The position numbers were made by a program, and so were the translations under genes. 6,118 bases of DNA, from positions 1 through 6,118 of the forward strand of contig JACDGB010000120.1 in assembly GCA_013815485.1 (NCBI GenBank), written 5' to 3'. The notes beneath the pieces were generated by a model. It saw only the letters and a program-made list of their open reading frames with translations. It was not told the origin of the DNA and did not search any database. Numbering within the stretch: the first letter of the stretch is position 1; each line of letters begins with the position of its first letter. Source of the DNA: Rubrobacter sp. (GTDB lineage Bacteria > Actinomycetota > Rubrobacteria > Rubrobacterales > Rubrobacteraceae). This document shows positions 1-5,474 of the stretch, piece after piece.

Positions 1-82
1 ACTCCAGGGAGGCTTCCAGGTCCCCTCGGTTGAGGTCCTCGACCACGCGAAGGTAGGTGGCCTTGTTCTCTTCCGCAGACAC
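1..82 (-). CDS. N-terminal fragment of a SnoaL-like / ester cyclase family protein (partial)
   Basis: The first 27 codons of a minus-strand gene that runs off the left edge. The start is GTG at 82-80: an in-frame TGA lies 13 codons upstream with no better start between them, and a GGAGGA ribosome binding site sits 6 bases before the GTG. The peptide begins VSAEENKATYLRVVEDLNRG and continues DLEASLE. The pattern ENK-x(4)-R-x-VEDLNRGDLE resembles the first helix of the SnoaL-like (NTF2 fold) proteins often annotated as ester cyclase or nuclear transport factor 2 family, which typically begin with a helix ending in a W/LN-x-GDL turn. The family is a cone-shaped fold with a small-molecule pocket and very varied functions, so no reaction can be assigned. 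The gene call is fairly secure because of the start signals. The family call rests on under 30 residues and is tentative. Confidence 0.6.
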   Translation of the reverse strand, partial: MSAEENKATYLRVVEDLNRGDLEASLE

Positions 83-88
83 GGCAGG

Positions 89-94
89 TCCTCC
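89..94 (-). promoter_or_regulatory. Ribosome binding site of the SnoaL-like gene
   Basis: On the minus strand this reads GGAGGA, followed by the six-base spacer CCTGCC and then GTG. It is a near-ideal Shine-Dalgarno sequence at near-ideal distance and is the main reason for choosing the GTG at 82 as the start. Confidence 0.75.
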
Positions 95-120
95 GCTCTC
101 GTTGCCGACGTAACGAAGGC

Positions 121-151
121 ATCATACTCCCTCGACGAAGCCTGGTGCGAA
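121..151 (-). promoter_or_regulatory. Possible promoter of the SnoaL-like gene
   Basis: The minus strand carries TATGAT at 126-121, one mismatch from the consensus -10 hexamer. It would place the transcription start near 113 and give a leader of about 30 bases before the GTG at 82. The -35 region is poor: the nearest candidate, TTCGCA at 151-146, is separated by 19 bases. An inverted repeat, TCGTT-8 bases-AACGA at 99-116, lies in the would-be leader and could be an operator or a small hairpin. Only the -10 box is reasonably convincing. Confidence 0.35.
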
Positions 152-277
152 GTTCCGAGAACCCCGTTTCATCGGCAACTCGAGATAGGCTCGTGTGCCG
201 CAGGCCAGCAAACCGTACGTAACAAGAACCGCCGGGCAGATTACGGCTCACATAACGCATCGAACGAGTTTTCAGGA

Positions 278-293
278 ATCACCAAACGGTGAT
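278..293 (-). terminator. Weak hairpin downstream of the beta-CASP gene
   Basis: A perfect 6-bp stem, ATCACC/GGTGAT, with a 4-base loop lies about 50 bases beyond the stop codon of the beta-CASP gene. On the minus strand it is followed by TCCTGAAAACTCG, which has no T-run, so it is not a canonical intrinsic terminator. A second, smaller hairpin (GCCC-5 bases-GGGC, 332-344) lies immediately after the stop codon. Either could help end transcription or protect the 3' end, since many actinobacterial terminators lack a clear U-tract. This is a structural observation only. Confidence 0.25.
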
Positions 294-345
294 GGCCTCG
301 GCTCTCGCGAACCACCTGAGCGAGCTGTTTCGCCCTCTCCGGGCT

Positions 346-2913
346 TTACAGGACCGTCCGCACGGTTTGGCCGACGGTGGGGGTGTGGATCTTGTGGTTC
401 GGGGAGAGGCGGTAGGCCAGGTCGCTGATGCGTCGTCTCGAACCGTGGATCAGGATGATCTGACGCGGCGTTAGCTTCTCGGTGATGCCGAGGAGTTGGT
501 CCTGGGTGCAGTGCGCCGCGAAGCTGACCTTCTCGACCCGCCATTGTTCCTCCTCGCCCTCTGCTTTGTGGGCGCCGTATGAAGAGAAGGCGTTGGAGGG
601 CAGGATCACGGCGTTCTTCGGGTTGGTCGCAAGGCGTTTGCGGTAGAACGCGCTCGCCCCACCCTGCATCGTGACCGGCGAGGCGATGATGGCGCACGGG
701 TTGGTCAGGATGCGCTCACGGGCCTTGTCGTCGTTGGCGACCGCCCGGATGTTCTCGGAGAAGAACAGCTCCCTCGGGTCCGAATGCTGCAAATAGGGCT
801 TCATGTACCCGAGTTGCTCGGCGTAGAGTTTCTCCGAAGTCGTCACCACTGAGCCGTCCACGTAGATGAACACGTCACGATCCAGGCCGTATTCTCGGCC
901 ATAGTGCTTGAGTCCGAGGATGATCTCCTGCGCCTGTCCCAGCGCATACGTCGGGATGAGGACCGTCCCTTCCTGCTCCTGGGTGACCTCGTTGATCGTC
1001 TTCACCATCGTGCGGATCGACTCGGAGAACGGCTGGGGTTTCAGATCCGCTAAAGTCGCCTCCATTATGAGGAGATCAATGTCGCTCACCTCTGGCAGCC
1101 GCGCCGAGGGGATGGAGAAGTGATCCTCCATGCAGATGTCGCCCGTGTGGAAGACCGTCGTCGGCCCCGACGTGAGCAGCACGCTCGCGGCCCCCAGGAT
1201 GTGCCCGCTCTCGGTGAGCGTCACATGGGTGTCCCCGATCTTCAGTGGCTTGCCGAACGGCGTGGGGACGAGACGTTTCTTGACCTCGTGGATGGGAACC
1301 CCGCCCGGCAGACCACCGCCCATCGCCGCGTGGTCGTTGAGCGCGGCCACTATGAGCCGGGCCGATGGCGGCGTGCAGTAAATCGGCAAATTCGGATGCT
1401 CCTTCACCAGCAGCGGCAGAGCGCCGCAGTGGTCAAGGTGCGCGTGCGTTATCACGGCGGCGTCAATACCTTTTAGATTCCCGAAATCCGGTGCCACGGG
1501 ACCCCGGCCATCGGGTTTGATCCCGGCGTCTACCAGCACCCGCGTCGTGCTGAAGTCCAGCAAATGGCTACTGCCGCCTACCTCCCCCGCCCCACCAAGA
1601 GCCCGGAAGGACAGCGTCGGACGAGCCCTCGCGTAAGCCCGGATGCGGGTCGTGGCCGCCCCGTTGTTCGCTTCCGCATTCGCGCCAGTTTCCGCATCGG
1701 TGTTCGCATCGGTGTTCGCATCCTCGGCGTCCAACTTGGCGAGCTGGCCTTCCGGTCTGTTAGCTGGAGAGGACTCCGGATCTTCATCATCCCCGGTCCT
1801 TGATTCCCTCGCGCCGGAGTTCGAGGAGGATCGGGGTTTCCGCAGATCGGCGTGAGACTGGAGAACCTTGCCCATGAATTCCAGCAGACGGGCGGTCTGT
1901 CCGGCGGATTCCAGAGAGTTCGGTAGCGCGCTCACCTCGTTCTTTACGGCGCGGACAAGGAGATCCCCGAAGCCTTCGTCGGTGAATCGGGCGCTCTTGA
2001 GCGCGTCCCTGACCTTGTCGCGTTCGCCCGTCACGCGCCCGAGTTCCTCGTGCAGTTCTTCCAGGCGGCCCGCTGCTTTCGCGTAAGCTTCGCGTTCGCT
2101 CTCCAGAGCCTTTTCCATGTGGGCGTCGCGCCGTTCCAGATCCGAGATCCTCGCGTTCAAATGTTGTCGCGCTTCCAGCACGGAGGAGGCACGCTCCTCT
2201 GCCCGCTTCACGCGATCCGAGGCAGCTCCGCGTTCGCCGGTAAGGACCTTCACCTCTTCGGTCAGCGCGGAGGCCCGCTCGTTGGCCGTCCTGGAGGTGA
2301 ACGAGAGTCGCTCGTTGTCTTTCTTGAGTTGCGCCAGCGACTCTTCGAGTTCCTTGATATGGGCGTTCTCCGAAGCCTGCTTCTCGGCTTGTTGATGCTC
2401 CCTGTTCCAGATCTCGATGAGCGCCTCGACGAGCGCCGGGTCCGTCTCGTCCTCTTCGCTCAATGACGCGAGGAGAAGTCCCTCGATGGTGTGGGACGCT
2501 GTGAGTTCCTCGACGTTCTCGACGGATATGTCGTCCAGAGCCTCGAAGGTCTCGGGCGGTATCTGCTCGCTAATGGCGGTACGGAAAGCGCCCCACGCCG
2601 CCGCGTCTTGCAGTATGCGGCGCGAGAGACCCCGGAGTAGTTGCGTGCTGCCGCCGGACTTGCGGGTCAGGGCGTCCGCCTGGATGCCGCGCGGTAGAAG
2701 GACCTCGTCGAGGCCCGGTATGCTCTTGCAAAGGTCGGCCAGGGCGCGGCGCGTGTCCAAACGCCCAAGACGGCGCTGGACCAACTCCTCTGGCATGTTC
2801 TCCGGCGGCAGCCGGTGCGCCAGAAGCTCTCCGGCTGTCCCTACGTCATCGGGTTCTCCGGCATGTTCCTCACGTTCCTCAGTTTCGTCGTCTTTGGGTT
2901 TGGGATCTGACAC
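346..2913 (-). CDS. Coiled-coil protein with C-terminal beta-CASP metallo-beta-lactamase nuclease domain
   Basis: An 855-residue protein with GTG start and TAA stop. Residues 1-30 are acidic and probably disordered. Residues 30-165 are helical and not recognised. About 165-308 is a long coiled coil rich in E, K, R, A and L. About 309-355 is a short helical stretch, and 360-425 is a polar, Asp/Asn/Ala-rich linker with repeats. From about 432 to the end lies a metallo-beta-lactamase fold of the RNA-processing beta-CASP group (CPSF73/RNase J relatives). All metal and catalytic motifs are visible: H490, H492, D494, H495 in THAHLDHCG; H571 in SGHILGA; D592 in HTGDI; E618 as motif A; H801 in FAAHCTQDQL as motif B; H823 in LIHGS as motif C. 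The VLIPTYALGQAQEI segment is also typical. The family cuts or trims RNA (some members act on DNA) in the cytoplasm using two zinc ions. No signal peptide or membrane segment is seen. Ordinary bacterial members are about 450-560 residues and lack the 430-residue N-terminal extension. Two segments are divergent: EATLAD where ExTYGxR is usual, and SPVTMQGG where SSGMxxGG is usual. Nuclease fold is confident; substrate and role are unknown. Confidence 0.93.
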   Translation of the reverse strand: MSDPKPKDDETEEREEHAGEPDDVGTAGELLAHRLPPENMPEELVQRRLGRLDTRRALADLCKSIPGLDEVLLPRGIQADALTRKSGGSTQLLRGLSRRILQDAAAWGAFRTAISEQIPPETFEALDDISVENVEELTASHTIEGLLLASLSEEDETDPALVEALIEIWNREHQQAEKQASENAHIKELEESLAQLKKDNERLSFTSRTANERASALTEEVKVLTGERGAASDRVKRAEERASSVLEARQHLNARISDLERRDAHMEKALESEREAYAKAAGRLEELHEELGRVTGERDKVRDALKSARFTDEGFGDLLVRAVKNEVSALPNSLESAGQTARLLEFMGKVLQSHADLRKPRSSSNSGARESRTGDDEDPESSPANRPEGQLAKLDAEDANTDANTDAETGANAEANNGAATTRIRAYARARPTLSFRALGGAGEVGGSSHLLDFSTTRVLVDAGIKPDGRGPVAPDFGNLKGIDAAVITHAHLDHCGALPLLVKEHPNLPIYCTPPSARLIVAALNDHAAMGGGLPGGVPIHEVKKRLVPTPFGKPLKIGDTHVTLTESGHILGAASVLLTSGPTTVFHTGDICMEDHFSIPSARLPEVSDIDLLIMEATLADLKPQPFSESIRTMVKTINEVTQEQEGTVLIPTYALGQAQEIILGLKHYGREYGLDRDVFIYVDGSVVTTSEKLYAEQLGYMKPYLQHSDPRELFFSENIRAVANDDKARERILTNPCAIIASPVTMQGGASAFYRKRLATNPKNAVILPSNAFSSYGAHKAEGEEEQWRVEKVSFAAHCTQDQLLGITEKLTPRQIILIHGSRRRISDLAYRLSPNHKIHTPTVGQTVRTVL
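1694..1723 (-). repeat. 12-bp tandem repeat in the linker of the beta-CASP gene
   Basis: Two exact copies of GCATCGGTGTTC (plus strand) at 1694-1705 and 1706-1717, with a partial third copy to 1723. On the coding strand they encode the DANT repeats at about residues 398-405. Flanking degenerate copies (GCATTCGC, GTTCGC) extend the low-complexity linker between the coiled coil and the nuclease domain. The repeat keeps frame, so copy-number change would alter linker length without breaking the protein. Confidence 0.75.
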
Positions 2914-2918
2914 AGTTG

Positions 2919-2926
2919 CTCCCTCC
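2919..2926 (-). promoter_or_regulatory. Ribosome binding site of the beta-CASP gene
   Basis: The minus strand reads GGAGGGAG, five bases (CAACT) before the GTG at 2913. This strong Shine-Dalgarno match fixes the GTG as the start. It contrasts with the kinase gene and the 90-codon gene in this window, which have none. Confidence 0.75.
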
Positions 2927-2964
2927 GCGAATGTGAATGTGATGTGGCTTCTTCATTACGTGAG

Positions 2965-2973
2965 ATTTTATCA
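2965..2973 (-). promoter_or_regulatory. Probable extended -10 promoter of the beta-CASP gene
   Basis: On the minus strand 2973-2965 reads TGATAAAAT, that is a TGn extension followed by TAAAAT, one mismatch from TATAAT. It would start transcription near 2958 and give a leader of about 45 bases ending in the strong ribosome binding site. No good -35 hexamer lies at 17 bases, which is compatible with an extended -10 promoter. The leader contains a small repeat, GAATGTGAATGTGATGTG on the plus strand (2929-2946). Confidence 0.45.
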
Positions 2974-2980
2974 TGGTCGT

Positions 2981-3009
2981 TTTCGATCCCTTCGAGGTTC
3001 GTGTAGACT
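2981..3009 (+). promoter_or_regulatory. Probable promoter giving a leaderless mRNA for the 90-codon gene
   Basis: TAGACT at 3004-3009 fits the actinobacterial TAnnnT -10 pattern and ends only six bases before the ATG at 3016. The expected transcription start is therefore at or within a base of the A of the start codon. No Shine-Dalgarno sequence lies in the bases before the ATG, as expected for leaderless translation. The -35 region (TTTCGA at 2981-2986, 17-base spacer) matches consensus poorly. TTCG recurs at 2982, 2991 and 2998 at 9- and 7-base spacing, which might be a binding site for a regulator or chance. Confidence 0.5.
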
Positions 3010-3015
3010 CAGCGC

Positions 3016-3288
3016 ATGGTCAAAGACGCATCGAGAGATATCGTCAAGGTTCGTGCCTATTCACCCGGACGGTACCCGATCCTGGTCCTGGAGCTAGCCC
3101 CGAACGAGTCGAGGACCGCCTACCACGAGACGGGCTATGACCTCGACAGGTCGAAACCGGTGGAGGAAGCCTGGATCGAGGACAACGCTATCGGTCGCCA
3201 TAGCTTCATCAAGGTGGACCCGCCGGAAGATGTCCCGATATCCAGCCTGACAGACTACGCGAAGGAGAGAACGAGAGAGATCGGCTAG
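3016..3288 (+). CDS. Small protein of unknown function (90 residues)
   Basis: A 90-codon gene from ATG to TAG on the opposite strand to its larger neighbours. I do not recognise the family. The protein is soluble-looking and charged (many D, E, K, R), without a signal peptide, membrane segment, cysteine or metal-binding cluster. A central strand-like stretch, YPILVLELA (about residues 20-28), is followed by polar segments, and the C-terminus (TDYAKERTREIG) looks helical. Support for it being real: it fills the space between two genes almost exactly, has a -10 box at leaderless spacing, is not overlapped by another convincing gene, and ends 42 bases from the convergent kinase gene. It diverges from the beta-CASP gene with 102 bases between start codons, so shared control is possible. 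Confidence 0.7.
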   Translation: MVKDASRDIVKVRAYSPGRYPILVLELAPNESRTAYHETGYDLDRSKPVEEAWIEDNAIGRHSFIKVDPPEDVPISSLTDYAKERTREIG

Positions 3289-3298
3289 CCTGGTTCCT

Positions 3299-3311
3299 GG
3301 CTGCGGCAGCC
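3299..3311. terminator. Small hairpin in the convergent gap, possible bidirectional terminator
   Basis: GGCTG-CGG-CAGCC forms a 5-bp GC-rich stem with a 3-base loop in the 42-base gap between the converging 90-codon gene and kinase gene. The unit CTRCGGCAGCC occurs twice (3301-3311 and 3321-3331), the second copy touching the kinase stop codon. There is no T-run on either strand, so termination activity is a guess from position. Confidence 0.3.
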
Positions 3312-3330
3312 CGAAGAGAACTACGGCAGC

Positions 3331-5436
3331 CTAGTCCTCGCCCCTGCCCCTCCCGCCTCTACCATTGTTGCCGCCCCCCCGCTCTTCCCTCTGGTCCTGG
3401 ACTTCTTCCCTGGCGTCCTGGCGCGCTTCCTGCTGTGCTTCGCGGGCCCGCTGCCGTGCTTCGGCGGCGGCGTTGCCTTCTGGCACTGGCTCTGGCACTG
3501 GCTCTGGCACTGGCTCCGGCACTGGTGGCTCCGGCACTGGCTCCGGGCTTGCCTCTGGCGATGAGGATGCAGATGCGGATGGAGTGGGGGAGGGCGAGGC
3601 TGGGCCCGTGCTGGCGATGAGGCTGACGAAGGTTCCCTCATCCACGGTCGCGCCGGCCAGTGGGTTGGTCTCCAGGGCCGTGTCGGCAGCCTCTCCGCTC
3701 TGACCAGGGTCCACCATGATGTAATTCGGGTCCACGGCCAGGCCCGCTGCTTCGAGCGTCTGTCGCGCCTGCGCGACGGTCATGCCGTATATCTCGGGGA
3801 CGACTACCTGTCCCAGACCCGAGCTAATGGTCACGTCCACCTCTGAGCCTTCCTCCACCTCGGTCCCTTCCAATGGGTTCTGGTACAGGATGGAGCCCTC
3901 CGGCGCTTCGGCGCTCGATTGCGTGTCAGACGATGCGCCAAGCACCAGGTTGTTATCCGCCAGAGTCGCTGCGGCCTGCTCCGGAGTTTCGCCCACGATG
4001 TCCGGCATCTCGACGGTCGGGGAACCCATGCTGACCGTGATCCTCACCTCCGAGTCAACCTCCTCGTTCCCGCCAGCCGCTGGGTCCTGGGAGATGACGA
4101 TCCCCGCCTGCTCCCGAGACTCCTCCTCGTCCACCCCCACGGTGAACCCGGCTTCGGTGAGCGCGCGCTCCGCCTCGTCGCGCGGGCTGCTCCGGACATT
4201 CGGGACGTCCGCTACCTGCGTTCCAACCACGTCCACGGAGATCTCAGATCCCTGCCCCAACTCCTGGCCTTGCGGCGGCGGGTTCTGGCTCACGATGGTG
4301 TCCACCGGTTGTTTGCCATCCACGCGGTCATTCTCGACGATCTCGAAGTCGTCTCCCACTTGGTCTTGCGCCTCGTCCACCGTCATGCCCGCGAGTTTGG
4401 GGACCTCGATCCGCGGCGGAGGAGTATTCTGTCCCTCCTGGAGATTCTGGAGCATGGCGTAAGCGCCTCCCGCCAGCAGCCCCACGATAGCGAGGAGCAA
4501 GAAGATCAAGGCCACCGGCGTCCTTCTCCGGCGCTTGCCATTCCTCCGCGGACCTCCGCCCGGCGGCACGGAGGATATCGCGCGGGTCATCATCTCCGTG
4601 GTGTCTTCCTTCGGGTCCACGCCGTTGCTCGATCTTTCGAGGTCTTCTATCAAGTCGGCGTCGCTGGTGTAGCGGTCATCCGGGTTCTTGGCGAGGAGCC
4701 GCACGCAGATGGCGTCTATGCCTCCGGGGATGGAGGGATCCAGCTCTTTCGGCGGGCGCAGCGGCCCGTTGACGTGCTTCATTGCGATCCCGACGGGGGT
4801 GTCAGCGTCGTAGGGCAGCTCGCCGGTGAGCATCTCGTAGAGGACGACGCCCAAAGAGTACAGGTCGCTCGCCGGCCCGGCTGGCTCGCCCATTGCCTGC
4901 TCCGGCGAGAGGTAGTGAGCGGTGCCCATGATCGAACCCGTCTTCGTCATCGTCGAAGAGGTGGCCGCCCGGGCGATTCCGAAGTCCGTCACCTTGATAT
5001 CACCCGAGCCGGTGATGAGGATGTTATGCGGCTTTATGTCGCGGTGGATCACATCTCGCTGGTGCGCCGCCTGCAAGGCGCAAGCGATCTGCAACGCAAC
5101 CGCCGCCGCCGTCCGGGCCGGCAACGCCCCACCCTCGATGATGCGATCCTTCAGCGTCCCACCGGGCAAGTACTCCATCGCAATGTAGTACGTGCCCTCC
5201 TCCGACTCGCCCCGGTCGTAGATGGAGACGATATTGGGGTGAGAGAGGGCAGCCGCGCTCTGAGCCTCGCGCCGGAACCGCTCCACGAACTCGTCGTCCC
5301 TGGCGTAGCGTCCGCTCATCACCTTGAGGGCGACTTCGCGGTCGAGTACGTCGTCGTGGGCCAGGAACACATCCGCCATGCCGCCACTGCCCAGCGGTCT
5401 CATGACGCGGTATCGGTTGTCTACGAGTTGCTCCAC
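3331..5436 (-). CDS. pknB: PASTA-domain Ser/Thr protein kinase, PknB type
   Basis: A 701-residue membrane kinase with GTG start. The kinase domain spans about residues 8-270: glycine loop GSGGM (16-20), ATP-binding K38, E57, catalytic HRDIKPHN with D133 and N138, DFG 151-153, an activation loop with T164 and T166 at the places of the autophosphorylated PknB threonines, GTAHYLSPEQ (171-180), D191 and R255. A basic stretch (RRNGKRRRR, 297-305) precedes one membrane helix at about 308-328, placing the kinase in the cytoplasm. Outside are four PASTA repeats (about 342-405, 408-470, 474-538, 544-609), which in this family bind muropeptides or lipid II. The tail is unusual: a Ser/Pro segment and PEPV repeats (611-653), an Arg/Glu-rich helix-like segment (654-686), and a Gly/Arg/Asn end. 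PknB-type kinases phosphorylate cell-wall, division and translation proteins. It follows the transpeptidase gene by 17 bases, as in actinobacterial cell-wall clusters. No Shine-Dalgarno sequence precedes the GTG; a TATAAT box does. The start is supported by DNRYRVMRPLGSGG, where the kinase fold begins. Confidence 0.96.
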   Translation of the reverse strand: MEQLVDNRYRVMRPLGSGGMADVFLAHDDVLDREVALKVMSGRYARDDEFVERFRREAQSAAALSHPNIVSIYDRGESEEGTYYIAMEYLPGGTLKDRIIEGGALPARTAAAVALQIACALQAAHQRDVIHRDIKPHNILITGSGDIKVTDFGIARAATSSTMTKTGSIMGTAHYLSPEQAMGEPAGPASDLYSLGVVLYEMLTGELPYDADTPVGIAMKHVNGPLRPPKELDPSIPGGIDAICVRLLAKNPDDRYTSDADLIEDLERSSNGVDPKEDTTEMMTRAISSVPPGGGPRRNGKRRRRTPVALIFLLLAIVGLLAGGAYAMLQNLQEGQNTPPPRIEVPKLAGMTVDEAQDQVGDDFEIVENDRVDGKQPVDTIVSQNPPPQGQELGQGSEISVDVVGTQVADVPNVRSSPRDEAERALTEAGFTVGVDEEESREQAGIVISQDPAAGGNEEVDSEVRITVSMGSPTVEMPDIVGETPEQAAATLADNNLVLGASSDTQSSAEAPEGSILYQNPLEGTEVEEGSEVDVTISSGLGQVVVPEIYGMTVAQARQTLEAAGLAVDPNYIMVDPGQSGEAADTALETNPLAGATVDEGTFVSLIASTGPASPSPTPSASASSSPEASPEPVPEPPVPEPVPEPVPEPVPEGNAAAEARQRAREAQQEARQDAREEVQDQREERGGGNNGRGGRGRGED
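3479..3541 (-). repeat. 12-bp tandem repeat encoding PEPV units in the kinase tail
   Basis: Plus-strand units: TCTGGCACTGGC three times exactly (3479-3514), then a 15-base variant TCCGGCACTGGTGGC (3515-3529), then TCCGGCACTGGC (3530-3541). On the coding strand these give PEPV/PEPPV repeats at about residues 632-653. The near-identity at DNA level, including third codon positions, suggests recent expansion by slippage; every unit is a multiple of three so the frame is kept. The product is an extended, proline-rich stalk outside the membrane, after the last PASTA repeat. Confidence 0.9.
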
Positions 5437-5444
5437 AGGGAAGA

Positions 5445-5474
5445 ATTATAACGCTAACTACCGTTGCGCTTCAG
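5445..5474 (-). promoter_or_regulatory. Internal promoter for pknB, probably giving a leaderless mRNA
   Basis: The minus strand has a perfect TATAAT at 5450-5445, in the 17-base gap between the transpeptidase stop and the kinase GTG at 5436. Eight bases (TCTTCCCT) separate the box from the GTG, so transcription should begin at or within a base or two of the start codon. The sequence before the GTG is pyrimidine-rich and has no Shine-Dalgarno match. The best -35 candidate is CTGAAG at 5474-5469 (18-base spacer, 3 of 6 matches), inside the end of the transpeptidase gene. The box is A/T-rich in otherwise GC-rich DNA, which makes chance occurrence less likely. Confidence 0.55.

Noticed and set aside
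83..345. A tRNA or other structured RNA gene in the left intergenic region
   Set aside because: I looked for a T-arm (GTTCGAATC type), a paired acceptor stem and CCA-proximal signals on both strands and found none; only short 5-6 bp inverted repeats are present.
195..428. A 77-codon plus-strand open frame starting in the left intergenic region
   Set aside because: No ribosome binding site at a suitable distance, Gly/Arg-rich translation, and it runs into the antisense of the beta-CASP gene.
272..697. A 141-codon minus-strand open frame overlapping the 3' end of the beta-CASP gene
   Set aside because: It is in a different frame inside the nuclease domain coding region and its Pro/Arg/His-rich product shows no family features. 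Only about 75 bases extend past the real stop codon.
346..2913. Calling the beta-CASP gene rnj (RNase J)
   Set aside because: RNase J is about 550 residues with a C-terminal dimerisation domain and no N-terminal coiled coil, and the motif A and GG-loop segments differ. The gene symbol would be unsupported.
2417..3097. A 226-codon plus-strand open frame overlapping the start of the beta-CASP gene and the 90-codon gene
   Set aside because: Ser/Arg-rich translation without any motif, antisense to a well-supported gene for most of its length and out of frame with the 90-codon gene that has its own promoter.
3479..3541. CRISPR-like or iteron array
   Set aside because: The repeats are contiguous 12-bp units without spacers, in frame within the kinase gene, and encode PEPV; they are coding tandem repeats.
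3919..5451. A 510-codon open frame on the plus strand antisense to the kinase gene
   Set aside because: It lies wholly opposite a gene with unmistakable kinase and PASTA motifs. Its product is dominated by Arg, His, Val and Leu with no domain, typical of a GC-rich antisense shadow, and it lacks a convincing start signal.
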